Source: Limimaricola sp964022235
Lineage (GTDB): Bacteria > Pseudomonadota > Alphaproteobacteria > Rhodobacterales > Rhodobacteraceae
NCBI RefSeq assembly: GCF_964022235.1
Contig: NZ_CAXHZL010000001.1
Coordinates: forward strand, 62,001-126,000
Length of the DNA stretch: 64,000 nt
Direction: 5' to 3'
The notes under the pieces are model-generated. The model saw only the letters and a program-made list of their open reading frames with translations, was not told the DNA's origin and did no database searches. The translations under genes and the position numbers were made by a program. This document shows positions 51,435-60,027 of this stretch, piece by piece; within the stretch, counting starts at the first letter, position 1, and each line of letters starts with the position of its first letter.

Positions 51435-53378
51435 ATGACGCTGCACACCCCTGCCGACCCCGCCCCGCGCCCCGTGATCCGCCAACTCGACGAGGCGGCG
51501 ATCAACCGCATCGCCGCGGGCGAGGTGGTCGAGCGTCCGGCATCGGCGGTCAAGGAACTGGTGGAGAACGCGCTCGACGCAGGGGCGCGGCGCATCGAAG
51601 TGACCATCTCCAACGGCGGCAAGAGCCTGATCCGGGTGCGCGACGACGGCTGCGGCATGACGGCGGAAGAGCTGCCTCTGGCACTGGCGCGCCACGCCAC
51701 CTCCAAAATCGACGGCTCGGACCTGTTGGAGATCCACAGCTTCGGCTTTCGCGGCGAGGCGCTGGCCTCCTTGGGGGCGGTGGGGCGGCTGACGCTCACC
51801 TCGCGGGTGGCGGGGCAGGAGGCGGCGACGATTTCGGTCACCGGCGGGCGCCTGGGGGCGGTGGCACCCGCCGCGCTCGACCGGGGCACGGTGGTCGAGC
51901 TGCGCGACCTGTTTCACGCGACACCGGCCCGGCTCAAGTTCATGCGCACCGACCGCGCTGAGGCGCAGGCGCTGGCCGAGGCGCTGCGCCGGCTTGCCAT
52001 GGCCGAGCCGCATGTCGCCTTCGTGTTGCGCGACATCACTGACGGGCGCGAGCGCGAGATCTTTCGCGTCGATGCCGAGGCGGGCGATCCGGTCACCGCG
52101 TTGGGCAACCGCCTTGCCGCCATCCTTGGCCGCGAGTTCCATGACAACGCGCTGCCTGTCGACGGCAGCCGCGAGGGGCTGCATCTCACCGGCTTTGCGG
52201 CGCTGCCGACCTATTCGCGCGGCGCGGGTGTGAGCCAGCACGTCTTCGTCAACGGCCGTCCGGTGACCGACCGGCAACTTACCGGAGCCCTGCGCGCGGC
52301 CTATATGGATTTTCTGTCGCGCGACCGGTTTCCCGCCGCCGCGCTCTTCGTCGAATGCGCGCCGCAGCTCGTCGACGTCAACGTGCACCCGGCCAAATCC
52401 GAGGTGCGGTTTCGCGACGCCCAAGCGGTGCGCGGGTTGATCGTCTCGACCCTGCGCGCGGCGCTGTCTGAGGCAGGGCACCGCGCCTCGACCACCGTGG
52501 CGTCGGAGACATTGTCGATGATGCGCCCCGGCCCGGCGGCGCGTTCAGGCGATGCGGGCGGGCTGATCGACGAGGAGGACCGCCCCGCGCGGGGGGCTTC
52601 CGGTGCCCCGGCCCGCATCTACCAGATGGACCGCCCTTCGATGCGCGCGATGAGTGTGGCCCGCGTCGCTCAGGCGCCGGGCATGGCCGAATCGAGCTTC
52701 GGCTTCGAAACCGCGCACGGCCTGCCGGATGCGCGTCTGTCGGGCACCGATCTGCCCTCGGCACGCGTCGAGGAGGCGGGCCGGCAGCCGGGGGCCGAAG
52801 CGCTGCCGCTGGGCGCGGCGCGCGCGCAGCTTCACGGCAACTGGATCGTGGCCCAGACCGAAACCGGCATGGTGCTGGTGGATCAGCACGCCGCGCATGA
52901 GCGGCTGGTCTACGAGCGATTGAAGCGGCAGATGGCCGAAACCGGTGTCGCGGCGCAGGCGCTGCTGGTGCCCGAGATCGTCGATCTCGGGGCCGGCGCG
53001 GAGCGGCTGCTGGAGGTGGCCGAGGACCTGTCGAAGCTTGGCCTGAGCATCGAGGCCTTCGGCCCGGGCACGGTCGCGGTGCGCGAGACACCCGCGATGC
53101 TGGGCCGGATCGACGCGGGCGCGCTGCTGCGCGACATTCTCGATGAGTTGGAGGATCTCGACGCCAGCACGGCGCTTCCGGCGCGGCTCGACGCGATCCT
53201 GAGCCGCGTCGCCTGCCATGGCTCGGTGCGATCGGGTCGACAGATGCGCGCCGAAGAAATGAACGCGCTGCTGCGCGAGATGGAAGCCACACCGGGATCG
53301 GGGCAGTGCAACCATGGCCGGCCCACCTATGTCGAATTGAAGTTAACGGATATAGAGAAGCTGTTCGGGAGACGCTAA
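51435..53378 (+). CDS. mutL: DNA mismatch repair protein MutL
   Basis: 647 residues. GHKL ATPase N-terminus: IAAGEVVERPASAVKELVENALDAGA, RVRDDGCGM, and FGFRGEALASLGAVGRLTL. The C-terminal domain carries a DQHAAHERLVYE motif (the endonuclease DQHAxxERxxxE pattern of MutL proteins from bacteria lacking MutH) and CNHGRPTYVEL at the end, so a latent nicking endonuclease is expected. The linker (about 345-470) is low complexity. The start at 51435 is set by the family N-terminus. Confidence 0.97.
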   Translation: MTLHTPADPAPRPVIRQLDEAAINRIAAGEVVERPASAVKELVENALDAGARRIEVTISNGGKSLIRVRDDGCGMTAEELPLALARHATSKIDGSDLLEIHSFGFRGEALASLGAVGRLTLTSRVAGQEAATISVTGGRLGAVAPAALDRGTVVELRDLFHATPARLKFMRTDRAEAQALAEALRRLAMAEPHVAFVLRDITDGREREIFRVDAEAGDPVTALGNRLAAILGREFHDNALPVDGSREGLHLTGFAALPTYSRGAGVSQHVFVNGRPVTDRQLTGALRAAYMDFLSRDRFPAAALFVECAPQLVDVNVHPAKSEVRFRDAQAVRGLIVSTLRAALSEAGHRASTTVASETLSMMRPGPAARSGDAGGLIDEEDRPARGASGAPARIYQMDRPSMRAMSVARVAQAPGMAESSFGFETAHGLPDARLSGTDLPSARVEEAGRQPGAEALPLGAARAQLHGNWIVAQTETGMVLVDQHAAHERLVYERLKRQMAETGVAAQALLVPEIVDLGAGAERLLEVAEDLSKLGLSIEAFGPGTVAVRETPAMLGRIDAGALLRDILDELEDLDASTALPARLDAILSRVACHGSVRSGRQMRAEEMNALLREMEATPGSGQCNHGRPTYVELKLTDIEKLFGRR

Positions 53379-53444
53379 GAGCGATTGTCGAACGGGGCTT
53401 CACGGCTATTTGATCAGTATACTGCGAGTATGAGGAGTGGCGCG

Positions 53445-53969
53445 ATGCGAACGGGTATGAACACGGGAGCTGCCGTGATGGCCTTGTTCCTGGCAGGCTG
53501 CGGCGAGGTCGAGCCTCTGGTGATGCCGCTGCTGGAATCAGTGGCGCTGCCACCGGTCATGCCGCCTGTGGCTCATGTCCGGATGTTGCCCGATCCCGCA
53601 CCCTTCGAGCCGGAATACGCTGAACGGCCTTTCCAGATGGGGCCGATGTCCGTGATCGCCCCGGGCCGGGATGGTCACATGGCAACTTGGCGGTTGATCC
53701 CCTGCCAAGAAGGCCGCGCAATCTGCGTCAATGGCCACGCCGGGCGGCTTTCGGTTGCGGGTGACACCTATGTGGTAAGCGGCGTGCACGGCATGAGCTT
53801 TCATCTGGAAACCGGCGGCGGCGGCTTCGTGACCCGCAGCGGTGGCGGCAAGTTCGCCGATCTGCAGGCCCCGCTGGCCTGGGAGCATTTCCCCGAGGTC
53901 GAAGTGGCGACGCTGGCCCGTGCTGAGGCACTGGCCGTGAACCCGGGTCGCCCCATGCCCATGAAGTGA
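53445..53969 (+). CDS. hypothetical lipoprotein
   Basis: 174-residue predicted lipoprotein: MRTGMNTGAAVMALFLAGC, then a proline-rich segment (about 25-50) and a compact domain with two cysteines (LIPCQEGRAICVNGHAG) and a YVVSGVHGMSFHLETGGGGFVTR stretch. GAGGAG lies about eight bases before the ATG at 53445; an in-frame ATG at 53430 is the alternative. No family recognised. Between mutL and the cobalamin operon on the same strand, with an AT-richer 66-base gap upstream that may hold its promoter. Confidence 0.7.
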   Translation: MRTGMNTGAAVMALFLAGCGEVEPLVMPLLESVALPPVMPPVAHVRMLPDPAPFEPEYAERPFQMGPMSVIAPGRDGHMATWRLIPCQEGRAICVNGHAGRLSVAGDTYVVSGVHGMSFHLETGGGGFVTRSGGGKFADLQAPLAWEHFPEVEVATLARAEALAVNPGRPMPMK

Positions 53970-54153
53970 CGCATCGGGGGGTTTCGTCGGATCGTGGCGA
54001 CCGATAAGGAAGGGGCCGACGAAGCCCGAAGTGGCCGGAACGGTTGGTGGTGCGGCGGTCGACCCAGACAGGGGATCTGAGCATCACGTCGTCCTCGACC
54101 CGTCCGCATGATGCGGAGGGGCCGCCGGCCATTGCCAGATCGAGAGGTCCGCG
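53970..54153 (+). promoter_or_regulatory. structured leader region upstream of the cobalamin operon
   Basis: 184 bases without a gene. A 12-base stem pairs 53979-53990 with 54016-54027 (one G-U), and its loop contains a nested ATCG...CGAT pair. Further down a perfect CCGCAT/ATGCGG hairpin lies in 54099-54112. This could be a regulatory RNA or an end-of-transcript structure for the preceding lipoprotein gene. I could not find the conserved cobalamin-riboswitch core or B12 box. Confidence 0.45.
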
Positions 54154-54375
54154 ATGCGCCACATTCTCCTGCCGACCACCGCCCTCATGGCCGCACCCGG
54201 CACGGTTCTTGCCCACACCGGCCACGTGGCCGATCTTGCCGGTCACGACCACTGGGTCGCCGGTGCCGCCATCGGCCTTGCCATCGCGCTGGGCCTGTGG
54301 GGCGCGCTCAAGGGCGGGCGCAAGGACGATGAGACCGAGGCGGCCGAACCGCAGGGCGACGAGGCGCAGGCATGA
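54154..54375 (+). CDS. small His-rich single-pass membrane protein (DUF6732-like) at head of cobalamin operon
   Basis: 73 residues. A signal peptide ends VLA, giving a predicted mature N-terminus HTGHVADLAGHDHW with four histidines, then one membrane helix (VAGAAIGLAIALGLWGALKG) and an acidic cytosolic tail. It resembles, by eye, the small proteins annotated DUF6732 in Rhodobacteraceae. The exposed His cluster recalls the N-termini of HupE-type nickel/cobalt transporters, so a role in cobalt handling is plausible but unproven. GAGAGG precedes the ATG and the stop overlaps the cbiX start (ATGA). Confidence 0.75.
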   Translation: MRHILLPTTALMAAPGTVLAHTGHVADLAGHDHWVAGAAIGLAIALGLWGALKGGRKDDETEAAEPQGDEAQA

Positions 54376-55547
54376 GCGTCTCCGCCCCCGCCTCGTCCTT
54401 TGCCTCCGGCCCCAAGACCGGCGTGATGATCTGCGGCCATGGCTCGCGCAGCCAATCGGCGGTCGATGAATTCGCGATTCTCGCCGAAAAGCTGCCCGCG
54501 CTTTTGCCGCCCGACTGGCCGGTGGAATACGGCTATCTCGAATTCGCCAACCCGGTGATCCGCGACGGTCTCGACCGGCTGCGCGAACAGGGCTGCACCC
54601 GCATCCTCGCGGTGCCCGGCATGTTGTTTGCCGCGATGCATGCCAAGAACGACATTCCCACCGTGCTCAACACCTATGCCGCCAAGCACGGCATCGAGAT
54701 CATCTATGGCCGCGAGCTCGGGGTCGATCCGCGCATGGTCGCCGCCGCCGCCGACCGCATCCGAAGCGCGCTCGACGCCAATCCCTCCGACGTGCCGATG
54801 CACGAGACCTGCCTCGTGGTGATCGGGCGTGGCGCGTCTGATCCCGACGCCAACGGCAACGTTGCCAAGATCGCGCGGCTGCTCTGGGAGGGCATGGGTT
54901 TCGGCTGGTGCGAGACGGGCTATTCCGGTGTCACCTTTCCGCTGGTCGAGCCTTGCCTCGAACACGTGGCCAAGCTGGGCTACCGCCGGGTCGTGGTGTT
55001 CCCGTATTTCCTGTTTTCGGGCATCCTGATCGACCGGATCTACGGCTTCACCGACCGGGTGGCCGAAGCGCATCCCGAGCTGGAGGTCGTGAAGGCGCCC
55101 TATCTGGGCGACCATGGCGAGGTGCTCGCCACCTTTGCCGAGCGCGTGACCGAGCTTGTGGGCGAGGTGGTGCCGCCGACCTGCGGCATGTGCAAATACC
55201 GCACGCAGGTCTTGGGTTTCGAGGCCGAGGTGGGTGCGGTGCAGGAGAGCCATCACCACCACGTCGAGGGGCAGGGGGCGAATGCGCCCGGCTCCAACGT
55301 GGCCGATTGCGCGCTGTGCGAGGACTTCTGCACCGGCCTGTGCCGTCTGGACGCCGCCGACCGCCATGCCCATGCCCATGCGCACGGCCTGCCGCATGAC
55401 CACACGCATGATCATGCGCATGACCATCATCACGGCCATCACCACCACGACCATAGCCATGGCCATGATCACGATCACCAGCACGCGGTTTACCCGCAGG
55501 CCGACCATCCCCTTGGCCCGCTCAGCGTGTTGAAGTCGCGCAAGTGA
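54372..55547 (+). CDS. cbiX: sirohydrochlorin cobaltochelatase CbiX (long form with Fe-S-type cysteines and His-rich tail)
   Basis: 391 residues. Two chelatase modules: the first has catalytic His23 in CGHGSRS and His90 in FAAMHAKND; the second covers about 145-262. The C-terminus has Cys271 and Cys274 (CGMCKYR), Cys313, 316, 320 and 324 (CALCEDFCTGLC), consistent with the iron-sulfur centre known for long CbiX, and a region at 332-371 with 22 histidines, probably a cobalt reservoir. Inserts cobalt into sirohydrochlorin. First enzyme gene of the operon, overlapping the small membrane protein gene. Confidence 0.96.
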   Translation: MSVSAPASSFASGPKTGVMICGHGSRSQSAVDEFAILAEKLPALLPPDWPVEYGYLEFANPVIRDGLDRLREQGCTRILAVPGMLFAAMHAKNDIPTVLNTYAAKHGIEIIYGRELGVDPRMVAAAADRIRSALDANPSDVPMHETCLVVIGRGASDPDANGNVAKIARLLWEGMGFGWCETGYSGVTFPLVEPCLEHVAKLGYRRVVVFPYFLFSGILIDRIYGFTDRVAEAHPELEVVKAPYLGDHGEVLATFAERVTELVGEVVPPTCGMCKYRTQVLGFEAEVGAVQESHHHHVEGQGANAPGSNVADCALCEDFCTGLCRLDAADRHAHAHAHGLPHDHTHDHAHDHHHGHHHHDHSHGHDHDHQHAVYPQADHPLGPLSVLKSRK

Positions 55548-55550
55548 GCC

Positions 55551-55571
55551 ACTTTACTCCTCAAATACTCA
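55551..55571 (-). repeat. 21-bp interspersed motif, copy 3
   Basis: Minus-orientation copy of TGAGTATTT-N3-GAG-N-AAAGT in the 61-base gap between cbiX and cobH. Like copy 2 it is extended by AATCCC on the plus-strand right side. Confidence 0.7.
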
Positions 55572-55608
55572 AATCCCCCGGCCAGCGCCGCGTGGGACGG
55601 AGGCCGTG

Positions 55609-56244
55609 ATGCGCCCCTACGAGACCGACCCCTCCAAGATATACGCCCAGAGCTTTGCGACGGTGCGCGCCGAGGCCAAGCTCGACCGTTTTCCCGAGGA
55701 TCTGCGTCCGATGGTGATCCGCCTGATCCACGCCTGCGGCATGGTCGAGATCGCGGATCGTCTAGCGTTCTCTCCAGCCGCGATGTCTGCAGGCCGCGCG
55801 GCGCTGGCGTCGGGCGCGCCCGTGCTGTGTGATTGCGAGATGGTGGCGGCGGGGATCATCCGGCGGCATCTGCCAGGTACCGAGGTTCTGGTAACGCTGA
55901 ACGACGCGCGTGTGCCGGGTATGGCGACGGATCTGTCGACCACGCGCTCGGCGGCGGCGGTGGAGCTGTGGCGCGAGCACATCGAGGGCGCGGTGGTGGC
56001 GGTAGGCAACGCGCCCACTGCGCTGTTCCACCTGCTGGAGCGGCTCGATGCAGGTTGGCCGAAACCGGCGCTGATCCTCGGCTTCCCGGTGGGTTTCGTC
56101 GGCGCGGCGGAGTCCAAGGCGGAGCTTGCGAGTAATGCGCGCGGCTGCGAGTTCGTGGCGCTCAGGGGCCGCAAGGGCGGCTCGGCCATGGCGTCGGCGG
56201 CGGTGAACGCGCTAGCCAATGGCATTTCGGAGGAACGGGGATGA
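55609..56244 (+). CDS. cobH: precorrin-8X methylmutase
   Basis: 211-residue enzyme moving the C11 methyl group to C12 to form hydrogenobyrinate (or the cobalt equivalent). It shows LIHACGMVEIADRL with the catalytic His43, DCEMVAAGI and FPVGFVGAAESKAEL. The ATG at 55609 has GGAGG upstream (a GTG immediately before is an alternative). Its stop overlaps the cobL start (ATGA). Confidence 0.96.
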   Translation: MRPYETDPSKIYAQSFATVRAEAKLDRFPEDLRPMVIRLIHACGMVEIADRLAFSPAAMSAGRAALASGAPVLCDCEMVAAGIIRRHLPGTEVLVTLNDARVPGMATDLSTTRSAAAVELWREHIEGAVVAVGNAPTALFHLLERLDAGWPKPALILGFPVGFVGAAESKAELASNARGCEFVALRGRKGGSAMASAAVNALANGISEERG

Positions 56245-57458
56245 ACGCGGTCGCAGCTCAAGAGCCATGGCTCCACGTCGTCGGCATCGGCGAGGACGGC
56301 ATGGAGGGCCTGCTGCCCGCGACCCGCGCCGTGGTCGAGGCGGCCGAGATCATCGTCGGCGGAGATCGGCATCACGAGCTTGCCGGTGCGGTAGGAGCCG
56401 AGCGCGTGGCCTGGCCCAGCCCCTTCGACGCGCTGATCGACCAGCTCGAGGGTTACAAGGGCCGCCGCGTCGTGGTTCTGGCAACGGGCGATCCGCTGTG
56501 GTTCTCGGTCGGTGCGCGGATCGGCCGGGCGATCCCGGCGTCCGAGATCGTATTCCACCCGCAGCTTTCGGCGTTCCAGCTGGCTTCCGCCCGCATGGGC
56601 TGGAGCCTCGCGGATGTCGAGACGCTGACCGTGCATGGCCGCCCCGTGGAGCAGATGATCGCCTTCATCCAACCGCAGGCGCGGCTGTTGATCCTGACCA
56701 CCGGATCGGACACGCCCGGCCAGATCGCGCGGTTCCTGACCGAGCGTGGCTTTGGGCGCAGCCCAATGACGGTGCTGGCTAACATGGGCGGCGAGGCCGA
56801 GGCCCGTTTTGACGGCCTGGCGGAGGCGTGGGACCACGAGGTGCCCGCCTTCAACACGCTGGCCGTCGACTGCGTGGCCGCCCCCGATGCCGCGCTGATC
56901 CCACGCGTGCCGGGGCTCGACGACAGCCTCTTCGTCTCGGACGGCACGATGACAAAGCGCGAGCTGCGCGCGGCGACGCTGGCCAAGCTGATGCCGATGC
57001 GCGGCGCGCTGCTCTGGGACATCGGCACCGGCTCAGGCTCGGTCGCGATCGAATGGATGCGGGCGGCCCGCTATGCCAATGCTATCGGCATCGAGCCGCG
57101 CGCCGACCGTCGGGCGATGGCCGCGGCCAATGCGCTGGCGCTTGGCACGCCGCGGCTGCGGCTGGTCGAGGGCGAGGCGCCGGGCGCGCTGACCGGCCTG
57201 CCCGCCCCGGACGCGATCTTCATCGGCGGCGGGCTGTCGGCCGAAGTGTTCGAGGCGGCTTGGGCCGCGCTGCGCCCGCTGGGGCGGCTGGTGGCCAACG
57301 CGGTGACCCTTGAAAGCGAGGCGGCGCTGATCGGGTTGCACAAGGCGCATGGCGGGTCGCTGGTGCGTATCTCGGTGCAACGGGCCGAACCGGTGGGGCG
57401 GCTGACCGGCTGGCGTCCGGCAATGCCGGTGATGCAATGGAGCCTGATCAAGCGATGA
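56241..57458 (+). CDS. cobL: precorrin-6Y C5,15-methyltransferase (decarboxylating), CbiE-CbiT fusion
   Basis: 405 residues. The N-terminal CbiE-type methyltransferase (about 10-205) has VGIGEDGMEGLLPATR, VVVLATGDPLWFSVGARI and ADVETLTVHGR; the C-terminal CbiT-type domain (about 225-405) has RGALLWDIGTGSGSVAIEWMRA and PDAIFIGGGLS. It methylates C5 and C15 and decarboxylates the ring-C acetate. It is coupled to cobH and cobI by 4-base overlaps. Confidence 0.96.
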   Translation: MNAVAAQEPWLHVVGIGEDGMEGLLPATRAVVEAAEIIVGGDRHHELAGAVGAERVAWPSPFDALIDQLEGYKGRRVVVLATGDPLWFSVGARIGRAIPASEIVFHPQLSAFQLASARMGWSLADVETLTVHGRPVEQMIAFIQPQARLLILTTGSDTPGQIARFLTERGFGRSPMTVLANMGGEAEARFDGLAEAWDHEVPAFNTLAVDCVAAPDAALIPRVPGLDDSLFVSDGTMTKRELRAATLAKLMPMRGALLWDIGTGSGSVAIEWMRAARYANAIGIEPRADRRAMAAANALALGTPRLRLVEGEAPGALTGLPAPDAIFIGGGLSAEVFEAAWAALRPLGRLVANAVTLESEAALIGLHKAHGGSLVRISVQRAEPVGRLTGWRPAMPVMQWSLIKR

Positions 57459-58168
57459 CCACTCCCGCATCGGGCACGCTCTACGGCGTCGGTCTCGGCC
57501 CGGGCGCGCCGGATCTCATCACCCTGCGCGCCGCGCGGCTGATCGAGGGGGCCCGCGTCGTCGCCTATCCGACCCTTGCAGGGGGCGCGAGTTTCGCGCG
57601 CGCCATCGCCGCCGATCTCATCGCGCCGACTGCGCGCGAGATCGTCATGGACGTGCCGATGACGGTCGAGCGCGGCCCGGCGCAGGCCGCTTATGACGCA
57701 GGAGCCGCGCAGATCGCCCAAGCCTTGGAGGCGGGCGAGGACGTGGTGTGTCTCTGCGAGGGCGACCCGTTCTTCTACGGCTCCTTCATGTATCTTTTTG
57801 CGCGGCTCGAGGCGCATCACCGCGTCGAGATCGTGCCCGGCGTTACCTCGCTCACCGCCGCCGCCGCCGCCGCACGTCGTCCACTGGCCGCCCGTAACGA
57901 GCGTTTGACCGTTTTGCCGGGGCCGCTCCCCGAGGCGGAGCTGCGCGCCCGGATCGAGGGCGCCGAGAGCGTGGCGATCATGAAACTGGGCCGCCATTTT
58001 CCGAAGGTCCGCGCCGTGATCGAAGATCTCGGCCTCACCGCCCATGCCACTTACGTCGAGCGTGCCACGCTGGAGGCCGAAGTGGTTCGCCCGCTGGCCG
58101 ATGCGCCCGATACCGCCCCTTATTTTTCGATGATCATTCTCACGAAGGGAGCCGATCCTTGGCTGTGA
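57455..58168 (+). CDS. cobI: precorrin-2 C20-methyltransferase
   Basis: 237-residue SAM-dependent enzyme. Motifs: YGVGLGPGAPDLITLRAARLI, DVVCLCEGDPFFYGSFMYLF, VEIVPGVTSLTAAAAA, then ERLTVLPGPLPE and SVAIMKLGRHFPKV. The start at 57455 overlaps the cobL stop (ATGA). An in-frame ATG at 57437 lies inside cobL. Confidence 0.96.
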   Translation: MTTPASGTLYGVGLGPGAPDLITLRAARLIEGARVVAYPTLAGGASFARAIAADLIAPTAREIVMDVPMTVERGPAQAAYDAGAAQIAQALEAGEDVVCLCEGDPFFYGSFMYLFARLEAHHRVEIVPGVTSLTAAAAAARRPLAARNERLTVLPGPLPEAELRARIEGAESVAIMKLGRHFPKVRAVIEDLGLTAHATYVERATLEAEVVRPLADAPDTAPYFSMIILTKGADPWL

Positions 58169-59958
58169 CCCCCGTTGTCCTCGCGCTGTCGCGCTCTGGC
58201 GAAACCGTGGCCCGCCGCGTGGCCGAAGCCTTGGGCGCCCCCCTGCATGGCCGCGAGGGCCGGGTCGAGGCCGCCGATGCCTTCTTTGCCGATGCGCTGG
58301 AGCACGCGCGCGATCTATTCGCCGCCGGAACGCCCATCGTCGGCGTCTGCGCGAGTGGCATCCTGATCCGCGCGGTGGCCCCGATGCTCTCGGACAAGCG
58401 CGGCGAGCCGCCCGTCATCTCCGTCTCCGACGACGGCCGTGTCGTCGTCCCCTTGCTCGGCGGCCATCGCGGCGCGAACCGGCTGGCCAAGCGCATCGCC
58501 GAGGCCTTGGGCGCCACCGCGGCCGTCACCACCGCAGGCGACGTCTCGCTCGGCGTGGCGCTCGATGAGCCGCCCTTGGGCTACCGCCTCGTGAACCCCC
58601 ACGACGCCAAGGGCGCGATGGCGGCGCTGCTCTCGGGCGGCGGCGCGACTGTGACCGGCGAGGCCCCGTGGCTGGCCGATCTGCCGCAGGGTGACGCGCT
58701 GAGGATCACCGTAGCGGAGGCCCCGCAGCAGGGCCTCGGCCCCGACCACCTGCATTTCGCGCCGCAGCGCGCGGTGCTGGGTCTTGGCTGCGCCCGCAAT
58801 TGCCCGCCCGAGGAGCTCGCAGCCCTCGTCCGCGAGACCCTCGCCGAGGCGGGCATCGCGCCCGAGGCGGTGCAGGCCGTGGCCTCGATCGACCTCAAGG
58901 CTGACGAGCCCGCGATCCTGAATGTTTCACGTGCAATCGGCGTGCCACTGCGCCTGTTCACCGCCGCCGAGCTTGAGGCCGAGGCACCGCGTCTTGCCAC
59001 CCCGTCGGAGGTCGTCTTTGCCGAGGTCGGCTGCCACGGTGTGTCGGAAGGGGCGGCGCTGGCCCAAGGTGGGCCCGAGGCCACGCTTGCCGTGACCAAG
59101 CGCAAGACCGCCAACGCCACCTGCGCGCTGGCCATGACGCCGCAGCCTGCCACCGAATTGCGCGGACGCAGGCGGGGCCGCCTTTCGGTCGTGGGTATCG
59201 GCCCGGGCCAATCCGGCTGGCGCACGCCCGAGGCGTCGCGCCTCATCGCCGAGGCCGAGGAACTGGTGGGCTACGGGCTCTATATCGACCTGCTGGGGCC
59301 GCTGGCTGCCGGAAAACCGCGCGCCGACTTCCCGCTCGGTGGCGAGGAAGATCGCTGCCGCTACGCGCTGGAGCGCGCCGCCGAAGGGCGCGACGTGGCG
59401 CTGATCTGCTCGGGCGATGCGGGCATCTACGCCATGGGCGCGCTGGTGTTCGAGCTGCTGGGCCGCGATGCGGCCAATGGTGGCGTCTCGGACGCCGCGC
59501 GCCGCATCGAGGTCACCTGCACACCCGGCGTCTCGGCTCTGCAGGCCGCCGCCTCGCGCGCCGGAGCCCCTCTGGGTCACGACTTCTGCGCCATCTCGCT
59601 GTCGGACCTGCTCACCCCGCGTGAGGATATCGTGAAGCGGCTGCACGCCGCCGCCCAAGGCGATTTCGTCATCGCCTTCTACAACCCGGTGTCCAAACGC
59701 CGCCGCACGCTGCTGGCCGAGGCGCGCGAGATCCTTCTGCAGCACCGTCCGGCCGACACGCCGGTGCTGCTCGCCTCCTCTCTGGGCCGTCCCGAGGAAG
59801 AGATCCGTTACCGCCGCCTCGACGAGCTGCAGGTCGACGAGGTCGATATGCTGACCGTCGTGCTCGTCGGCTCCTCGCAGTCGAAGCTGGTGCAACTTGG
59901 GGAAGGGCCGCGCATGGTCACCCCGCGCGGTTATGCCAAGAAGATCGATGCGCGCTGA
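58159..59958 (+). CDS. cobJ: CbiG-CobJ fusion: cobalt-precorrin lactone hydrolase-like domain plus precorrin-3B C17-methyltransferase
   Basis: 599 residues. Residues 1 to about 325 are CbiG-like: VGVCASGILIRAVAPML, LLGGHRGANRLA at about 99-110, then a CobE-like part with LGLGCARNCPPEEL and GCHGVSEGAALAQGG. Residues about 340-599 are CobJ: LSVVGIGPGQSGWRTPEA, LICSGDAGIYAMGALV, CTPGVSALQAAASRAGAPLGHDF and IAFYNPVSKRR. CobJ performs C17 methylation with ring contraction. The TTG at 58159 has AAGGGAG eight bases upstream; GTG at 58165 overlaps the cobI stop and is an alternative. The CbiG part is typical of the anaerobic route. Confidence 0.95.
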   Translation: MAVTPVVLALSRSGETVARRVAEALGAPLHGREGRVEAADAFFADALEHARDLFAAGTPIVGVCASGILIRAVAPMLSDKRGEPPVISVSDDGRVVVPLLGGHRGANRLAKRIAEALGATAAVTTAGDVSLGVALDEPPLGYRLVNPHDAKGAMAALLSGGGATVTGEAPWLADLPQGDALRITVAEAPQQGLGPDHLHFAPQRAVLGLGCARNCPPEELAALVRETLAEAGIAPEAVQAVASIDLKADEPAILNVSRAIGVPLRLFTAAELEAEAPRLATPSEVVFAEVGCHGVSEGAALAQGGPEATLAVTKRKTANATCALAMTPQPATELRGRRRGRLSVVGIGPGQSGWRTPEASRLIAEAEELVGYGLYIDLLGPLAAGKPRADFPLGGEEDRCRYALERAAEGRDVALICSGDAGIYAMGALVFELLGRDAANGGVSDAARRIEVTCTPGVSALQAAASRAGAPLGHDFCAISLSDLLTPREDIVKRLHAAAQGDFVIAFYNPVSKRRRTLLAEAREILLQHRPADTPVLLASSLGRPEEEIRYRRLDELQVDEVDMLTVVLVGSSQSKLVQLGEGPRMVTPRGYAKKIDAR

Positions 59959-59991
59959 TCAAGGCGGCGGGCGGGTGGCCGCTGGCCGCCG

Positions 59992-60012
59992 TGAGTATTT
60001 GAAGAGCAAAGT
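59992..60012 (+). repeat. 21-bp interspersed motif, copy 4
   Basis: Copy of TGAGTATTT-N3-GAG-N-AAAGT in the 69-base gap between cobJ and cobM, ending just before the cobM ribosome-binding site. Its 21 bases are identical to copy 2 in inverse orientation. Confidence 0.7.
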
Positions 60013-60027
60013 CGCAAGGAGCGCGCC

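Noticed and set aside
53970..54153. Cobalamin riboswitch
   Set aside because: Expected before a cobalamin operon, but I could not find the conserved core or a B12 box. Kept only as an unassigned structured leader.
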